Source: Amoebidium appalachense (taxonomy: Eukaryota > Ichthyosporea). Taken from it: a stretch of DNA of 64,000 nucleotides. The translations under genes were made by a program, and so were the position numbers. The notes under the pieces were generated by a model. It was not told the origin of the DNA, did not search any database, and saw only the letters and a list, made by a program, of their open reading frames with translations. The stretch is taken from contig CAVNZM010000001.1 in the NCBI GenBank assembly GCA_963693365.1, positions 16,368,001 through 16,432,000 of the forward strand, given 5' to 3'. Shown here piece by piece: positions 34,796-64,000 of the stretch; within the stretch, counting starts at the first letter, position 1, and every line of letters starts with the position of its first letter.

Positions 34796-36387
34796 AGTTT
34801 GTGCACGCGTCAGCTGGGCTGCACGCAAAATGATAGCTGAACTGTAACAGATGTGCAAAGGGAAATACAGGTGCAATGCGTTTGGAAACGTTTATTGTTA
34901 CATGTTTTGCATGTAATCAGCAAGTCACCCCCTTCCTCACTCCCCCTTCACCACCACGTCTATTTTACATACAAACACATACGGCTTCGCTCGTGCGTGG
35001 TGTGTGTGGAACGTGTTAGGCAGGCCACATGCATACTCGTGTGGGACATACACAGACACCTCAGAGGCCCCCCTCGACAAACGGTGAGCAAACACACACA
35101 GACACACTCTTCGCACCACGGCCCTCTGAAAAAAAGACTTCGCACCCAGCTTGAACATAACCGGCCAGGCAGGCACCGCCGGGCAGCGAGCCAGGTCAAA
35201 TCGGGTCGGGTCGGTTCATTTCGGGCGATGACCCGACCCGACCCGAATTGGTTGGGGTCCGAAATTGGCCAAAAAATTTTATTGCGGCAATCGACGCGTC
35301 TCGTCGAGCTGGTTCGAGCCACCGTTTCGGATTTTTTTTTGGATTTTTTTTTTTTTTTTTTTTTTTTTTCGCGAAAAGTTTTTTGCGCGCTATAGAGACT
35401 AAGGCCCATAGTCACATGGGACCGACACGTAGTAGAGGAACCATGAGCGTTAAGTTATAGTTTTATCATGGGAAAATATGCAAGTAGCCGTGAGGTATGA
35501 CTGTGGAATGCATCGCTAGTCAAGTACTGTCACCCGATTGGCTCACTAAGTTTATTGGAACCGTGATAGCCATGGGACAGAACCGTGAACCGTATGTGAT
35601 TGGCTCTCGTAGCCAAAAGGACATACCGATGCGCATGTCTGAGCCGCTGTGCGAGCTCCGATATAAGGGCATGTCGGGGGCTTCAGAGCTCACTCAGTGT
35701 GCTCGGCTTACTAGGTGTAAGTAGGACTAGCACGTAACTTAGCATATTGTTTGTCACGGACACACGATCATTATATACAACAGTACTATGATGTAATATA
35801 TACCTTCTACGAGAAGACACACTTTGTTTTTCGTAATTTTCGACCCTTCGCACCGATCAGAACCCCATCAAACCTATATTCACTAGAAAGCTAATTTCTT
35901 CCTCTATCGAGTGATATCATTTGTTCTTTAGCGACGCGCAAATAGAATTTTTTATTATGATACATGTGTTATTTCACGTGTTTTCGATTTTCACGAGATG
36001 ACGATTGAATTGGAATTTTGAAGTTGACCAATCATAAAATCGGTTTGGTCTTAGATCAAACTATAACATTTAAAGGATTGCTAACAATTGGATATTAAAG
36101 TTAGGTCAATCGATGCCGATCGAGCTTTAAATTTGTGTGCCCGTGTGTCTTCTCGCCGGAAGGTAGATATTTAAAAAAAACAAATAGTATCGGGGGTGCA
36201 CATGTCATGTGCATGTGTTTCCATTTCCCGGATGATTTCCGGATTGGCCGGAGGGAGCAGCCAATCACTGGCAAGTGCAATCATTATTTGAGCACTCGAT
36301 CGCGAGCGCTTACCAGTGGTGGCTGGCCCCCCTTGACCACCCCCCCCCCCCGGCAACCACACACACACACGCACACATATGTACATG

Positions 36388-36418
<31 letters not shown>

Positions 36419-36557
36419 ACACAACAATCAAACGGTGCCCAAAGGTCCCCAAATCATCAATTTTGAGCGTAAAAACGTGCTTCAAAATCCTCATTTTTTT
36501 TACCTAGTCCTGAGTTAAAAAAAAAAAAAAAAAAAATTACGGGAAACGGAAGACTGA

Positions 36558-36588
<31 letters not shown>

Positions 36589-37145
36589 AAGGCGGTACCG
36601 TAGTGGCGCAACAGGTTGCAGTGTCCTTGATTGGACACACCGTAAGATACATACATGTTACGTATGCATGGCATACAACACAACTGTTAATGCTCCAAGA
36701 ATAATAATGTGTGTGCGCTGCACTGATAGTGTGTGTGGTCATTTTTTCTGCATTTGTCTGTGGATGGTGGGTGGAACGGTGGGCACGTTGGTGGTATGTC
36801 CATATGTCAGAATGGGCCGGTGGCGTAGTGTTGTATTGGCGGAGGCTAGGAGGACATGGGTGAAGGGGACTGGGGGAGTAATTGATCAAAGCTTCTACAG
36901 AGAGGGGAGGCCTGGCCGAAAAGTAGGGATGACACACACACTTGCTAATCCATGCAGGACCGCCCAGGTGGTTTTGTGGAGACTGCACCATAATCAACTT
37001 TAATACCGGGCAGAAAGGGATATGTCTCTGAGTCTTTCAGTTTGGATGTCGCAAGCATTATCGTATCATTTGTCATTTTGGGGTATGCCTAGCTATTATG
37101 AATTCGACGGGAGTGTGTGTGTGTGTGTGTGTGTGTGTCTGTGTC

Positions 37146-37181
<36 letters not shown>

Positions 37182-37870
37182 CTGTGCACGTGTCTGTTTG
37201 TGTGTGTGTGTGTGTGTGTTATTTTAAACCCTTTGCAGCCACAATACTGATTACTAATGCATGCAGCATTACGGGAAGGTGGGTGGGCACTGGCGCCGAT
37301 ATCACGTCTTAACAATGCCACAGGCGTTTCCGTCACTGGGCACGCCGTCTGAGTGCACCAATCCTGAAGAGGAAGAGGGGATGGCGAGCCACAGGGGGGG
37401 GGGGGGGGGGGGGGGCAAAAATAAATACATAAATCAATAAAATAAAATAAAAAGGGGGGGAGAGTGAGGGGGTTTCCTTAGGCTGGCAGTCTGGAAAGAC
37501 TCAGGAGATCTGTTAATATGTTTTGCAAAATGTGACATTGATGGGAGCTGGTCGTTAATTAGTGTCTCCATGCATGACCAATCTCCATCCAAAAAACACT
37601 GGCCAGATCTGTCATTACTAAGGCACTGTACTACTAACAATTGATAATATAGCACATAATCCATTATCAGAGCGGATGTTGAAAGATCTAGAAGTAAAGA
37701 CGAGAGGGAAGGCTTGAAAAAACGAACGGATTGGACTAGTTAGCATGACAGTTGAACAATCTAGCTCGGCAACTTTGAAGTGAAATGGTTACATAAAGGG
37801 GCAGTGTAAATGTGTGTTTCTTTCTTTTTGTTTTTTCTCTTTTGTTTTTTTTTGTGTGTGTGTGACTGTG
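34796..37870. other. intergenic, CCAAT-rich, no supported gene
   Basis: Contains the GGGTC hairpin (35202-35245), T-rich tracts at 35332-35369, AT-rich sequence at 35750-36130, an ATTGGC/GCCAAT pair at 36243-36266, poly-A then poly-G (36516-36588), (GT)n at 37114-37220 and G-rich sequence at 37396-37416. No ORF has a recognisable domain. Confidence 0.45.
35202..35245. repeat. 13-bp inverted repeat of GGGTC units
   Basis: cgggtcgggtcgg (35202-35214) pairs with ccgacccgacccg (35233-35245) around an 18-base loop. Confidence 0.65.
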
Positions 37871-37871
37871 T

Positions 37872-39117
37872 GTGTGGACGGCAAATATAGACCCCACCAC
37901 ACCCCCTCGACGCAAGCTAAAGTTCCCCCACATAGTGGAATGGGCTCACGTACGAGACCAACTCTCTCTCCGGCAACCAGGCTCTGTACAGGTATCGTGG
38001 GTGAAGGGGCACCAATCCAACACCAAACGGTACGGTCAACGGAATAACGAGGCAGACAAGGCAGCCAATGCAGGAAGAGTCCTCCCCCCCCCCCCCCCCC
38101 CCCCCCCTACCTCCGGCCCCGGGGGGGGGGGGGAAATACTTCCTACGACTACAAGGCCACCGTATCCCCGGCAACATTCCCGGTACACTGAACCGGTTGA
38201 ACAAGGACTTCCTCACCGACATGGCCGGCAAGACCAAGGCTATGTCCATACTAGCCGACCCCAGACTGCTCCCAGCCGAACGGAACCCCCTCAAGCTCAA
38301 CAAGGGGCCCACACAGGCAACCATCGGGGCAGTCAGAGGAAACACTCGTAGCCTGTCCCTGGCCATGGGCACCCTGCCTACCATGGCACGGCTACACCGA
38401 GATCACCCCACCGTCGTTACACAGCCCACATGCCCCCGGTGCAGCCAGCACCCTGAGACCACCACCCACCTCTGGGCCTGCCCGGCCCATGCCGGGGAAG
38501 TCCCCACCCTGACCACCGCCATCACAGCCTGCATCCACAACGTCCTGCACACTCGTCATCCAAACACCCCCACGGCACAGCACCACCATACGGCAGCCAC
38601 GGTGGTAGACCAATGTGCATGGATAAACTGGATAGGAGGCAACGGTGACCCACCTGACCCCGAAGACACCAAGTGGGTCGAACGGGGATTCTGCCCACGA
38701 TCGGTGGGCCCACTACTTGCAGCCACCGGCACCACCAAGACCACCACCCGGGCCATCTTAGGAAAAATCACAGTAGAGTTGCAATCCTTTTTCTTTTCAA
38801 AAATTTGGCACCCACGGAACACAACACTCCCCCCCACCCACCCTAAAATGCAAAAACACCACCATATACCCACCACCCGTAGAAAGAAAAGTATGGCTCT
38901 CCAAAAACCCAAAAAACCAACAAATACACCCCCCACACACACCCGGCCGGCCTGTTCTGAATGCCGGAACACCCACAGACCCGGTGTGCCCTGTAAAACC
39001 CACCTTTTAGTCCACAAAAACATCGCCACAACATACGTACACCAACACATAATGTTAGGCAGCAACCCCCCACCACCACCAACACCACACCCCATCATCC
39101 ACCCATACCCACCGTAA
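37872..39117 (+). pseudogene. non-LTR retroelement 3' fragment: RNase H end and zinc knuckle, homopolymer-interrupted
   Basis: First frame (to about 38075): VEWAHVRDQLSLR, then VSWVKGHQSNTKRYGQRNNE-ADKAANAGR, the C-terminal half of a type I RNase H (H-x-N, then N-E-A-D). A C run (38084-38107) and a G run (38119-38131) follow and shift the frame. The second frame carries LRLQGHRIPGN, LNRLNKDFLTDMAGK, RLHRDHPTVV and the zinc knuckle CPRCSQHPETTTHLWACP, then a Thr/Pro/His-rich tail to a stop at 39117. RNase H followed by C-x2-C-x-H-x-C is the usual C-terminus of many LINE polyproteins. The 5' end is cut off at T-rich and (GT)n sequence at about 37870, as expected for 5'-truncated insertion. The frame change marks it as non-functional. 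Confidence 0.65.
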
Positions 39118-39443
39118 ATATTATACACAACACCTAGGACTTCCCAATACTGTAGATCGACCAATGAGAGCCCTCGCGGTTAACGTTTATTGCTAGGTTT
39201 TGAATGGAGGGGAGGACTGGAGCCTCCTGCCGGCGTGGCTGGGGTAGTAGCCCTGGGCAAAGTGTGTACTTATAGTTAGGTTGTGAAGGATGGTTTAGCT
39301 TAAGTTAGCTGAACTCATAGATAGCACCTTAACTAGTGTACTGTCGGTGCTGTGTGGTAGACGGTAGTTTCCCTAGAGGGCCTGAAAAGGCCCTCCGGGA
39401 ACAAAACGTGATAAAATAAGAAAAAATGTGACTGTGTGTGTGT

Positions 39444-39494
<51 letters not shown>

Positions 39495-40166
39495 GGAAGG
39501 GGGCCAGGCAGCTTGGAGAGTTGAAGGAGACCCGAGTTTCGTGCACGCCATAATTTCAATAAACCAAGTCTTGCAACTTGCACATGATTGGCAGAAGAGA
39601 CGAGTTCTTACTGAGTCACTCTTCAGGTGTCACGAGCCTTGTTGTATTTGCCAGCGCTTCACTAATTCATTAATTAGCTAAAGTAATCGGGATTCCAGGC
39701 ATCGTAAGTTCCACTGCCTCTGGTGAAATCATTCAGCATGGCAATCTAGGGTTGAAGATTGCCAGTACAGGGTGACTCTGGTAAGACGACATCTTCCATA
39801 CTGTTTTCCACCTCTTGTCTCTCCCGTTCCCTTACCCCCCCCCCCCCCCCCCCCCCTTCCTACCCCCCCCCCCCCCCCCCCCCCCCTTTCCGCCCTGCCG
39901 AGTCGAGCCCTCCTTATTCCCCCCCCACCCCCCTTCTCCTCCCCCTCCCCCACCCCCCTCGGATCCCCCCGCTCTCTTTGACACATACACGTCCATGCAC
40001 ACATGGCCAACCGTTAACACTCATACACACATACGCGCACACCCTTGATGTCACAGAAATCACACACCGTATGCGCGGCCAAGCCGACACAGGCAGAGAC
40101 CAGCTAGGTAGGCATTTGCATACCCACGGAAGTACCCGGCATGCACACAAATTGAACACACGTCGT

Positions 40167-40193
40167 CACACACACACACACACACACACACGT

Positions 40194-40278
<85 letters not shown>

Positions 40279-40293
40279 GCACGCACACACACA
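40167..40293. repeat. (CA)n microsatellite
   Basis: About 60 units with one CGTG interruption. Confidence 0.95.
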
Positions 40294-40638
40294 ATTTTGT
40301 GAGTGGAGAAAAGAGAGAGAGAACCGTTTGGCCTTTTTTTTGGGGGGGGGGGGGGAGGGGGAGGGGGGGGAGGGAGAGACTGGGGAGGGAGGGTGCCACA
40401 CCCCCCGGGCAGGGGAGTCACGAAATTTCCCCCTCGCCGGCCCCCCCTTCCCCGAACAGAGGGGGGAAGGGGGTATCACCAGGACGGGTCTTGATCCTTT
40501 CTCCCACTAGATTAGCCTACGGTCCGACTACGTGTGTGTCAGTGTGGGCGCGCGCGCGTGTGTGTCTCAGGTGTGTGTGGAGCTGCAGTGTGCGTGCGTG
40601 CGTCTCGAGCTCTCACTCTCTCTCTCTCTCTCTCTCTG

Positions 40639-40735
<97 letters not shown>
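40639..40735. repeat. (GT)n microsatellite
   Basis: About 47 units, preceded by (CT)n and followed by GCGTGCGTGC. Confidence 0.95.
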
Positions 40736-41335
40736 CGTGCGTGCGCGCGCTCTACGGCGTGTCTGTGCGTGTGTGTGTGTGTGCTGTGCGCCACTTACAC
40801 CCGAGGTTGAACTTGTGTATACACCCGAGGTTCAACTCGTAAAATCAAACCCTCTGACGTCATTTTTTCCTGCACATGAAGGGCTTTCGTGGTGGTGTGT
40901 TAGGGTGTACGCGGGATCTTGTGTACAGACTATCAACGGATCGGTTATTTGACTGAAACGGATCGGGTTGCACCGAACAAACACTTGCATGTGTGACTTC
41001 AAGACACCACTTGTGCCTTTACTACTGAGGCTCGTGAAAAATGTTGCATGTTGCCAGCTAAAATTTAGCTGTCAAGCAGTTTTAGCTCCGGAGGATCAAT
41101 TCCGTGTGCGGATAAAAGCTTCCACTTGTGACACACAAGGAAGCTGTTCTGAACTGCGGGACGTCCGAACCTGCGACCCATCTGCCTCCTACTTGTTCTC
41201 CTTTAACTTTGATACTTTGTTCTAATGGAAAAGTAAGCCGTAGTCTCTTAGCTGGTACGAAAGCGGAACACAAGAGCCTCCCTAGATTATGCTTATGGCT
41301 TAGGTACCCCGCGCCGTCGCACACACAAGTCCATC

Positions 41336-63612
<22,277 letters not shown>

Positions 63613-63621
63613 GTAGAGGAA

Positions 63622-63626
<5 letters not shown>

Positions 63627-63703
<77 letters not shown>

Positions 63704-63725
63704 GCACACCCGCACACACACACAC
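63627..63725. repeat. (CA)n microsatellite after the exon 23 donor
   Basis: Starts 12 bases after the donor gtagag. The remaining bases to 64000 are intron or flank with no further exon recognised. Confidence 0.9.
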
Positions 63726-64000
63726 ATGACTCACTCACGCATCCATCCAATCTTGTGTGTTTTCATTTTACCTGCATTACTCATTTGATGTTGAGGGCTG
63801 TAGTGCATTCTTAAACCATGCAATGAAACCATCTGAGCTCGGGAGCTTGAGTAACTCGGTTCCGGGAAAAATAGATAAGACTAGAGAGGGTATACGGAGG
63901 GTGTTAGCTCAAGCGGGGGTCGAGGGTGGTGCAAGAAGAGACTTGGGATTTTCCACGCACTGTGTGCGCTTTTCTCGTGTGTATGCATACTGGCAAGTAC

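Larger units (their letters stand above)
39118..41335. other. intergenic: repeats and 5' flank of the GON4L-like gene
   Basis: (GT)n running into a G tract (39435-39493), C-rich runs (39836-39900), (CA)n (40167-40293), a T8-G13 junction (40334-40354) and (GT)n (40640-40735). From 40850 to 41335 the sequence is unique and should include the promoter and 5' UTR of the gene starting at 41336. No TATA box is obvious. Confidence 0.45.

Noticed and set aside
36668-37003. 111-aa plus-strand ORF
   Set aside because: No domain, no splice partners, and overlapping minus-strand ORFs of equal quality.

Overview
This is a eukaryotic nuclear window. Genes are separated by long intergenic stretches and cut by GT-AG introns, and the non-coding DNA is packed with (CA/GT)n, (GA)n and very long poly-C/poly-G runs. 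No bacterial gene layout, rRNA, tRNA or CRISPR array was recognised. The gene content points to an alga or other protist: a TBL-type (DUF231) PC-esterase as in the plant/algal lineage, beside an NXPE-like protein, a GON4L homologue and GT12/GT25-type glycosyltransferase domains. I cannot name the species.

Layout. 1-1.8 kb: intergenic, with short palindromic repeats. 1.8-3.3 kb (minus): three-exon gene for a small secreted Cys-rich protein with a TATA box. 3.6-7.4 kb: broken non-LTR retroelement 3' ends, hairpins and dispersed repeats. 7.9-11.3 kb (plus): three-exon type II membrane protein that appears to fuse a GT25-like domain to a GT12 (B4GALNT-like) domain. 11.3-20.5 kb: repeat desert. 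20.5-25.2 kb (minus): four-exon NXPE-like protein (membrane anchor, Ig-like domain, PC-esterase). 25.2-29.4 kb: repeat desert. 29.4-30.9 kb (minus): single-exon TBL-like PC-esterase. 31-37.9 kb: CCAAT-rich intergenic DNA, a duplicated segment, microsatellites and one short ORF. 37.9-39.1 kb (plus): non-LTR retroelement fragment (RNase H plus zinc knuckle) interrupted by homopolymers. 41.3 kb to beyond the window end (plus): a GON4L homologue resolved here into 23 small phase-compatible exons.

Three of the five intact genes encode predicted Golgi or secretory enzymes of glycan synthesis and O-acylation (bifunctional glycosyltransferase, NXPE-like and TBL-like esterases), and a fourth is secreted. 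The GON4L homologue is a predicted nuclear transcriptional co-regulator.

The most unusual structure is in the introns. C-tracts start just after most 5' splice sites of the GON4L gene, (CA)n arrays run directly into several 3' splice sites, and one 5' splice site lies in a ~70 bp tandem repeat. Homopolymer pairs recur in a fixed C-to-A order. All exon junctions come from reading frames and splice consensus by eye, with no transcript data.
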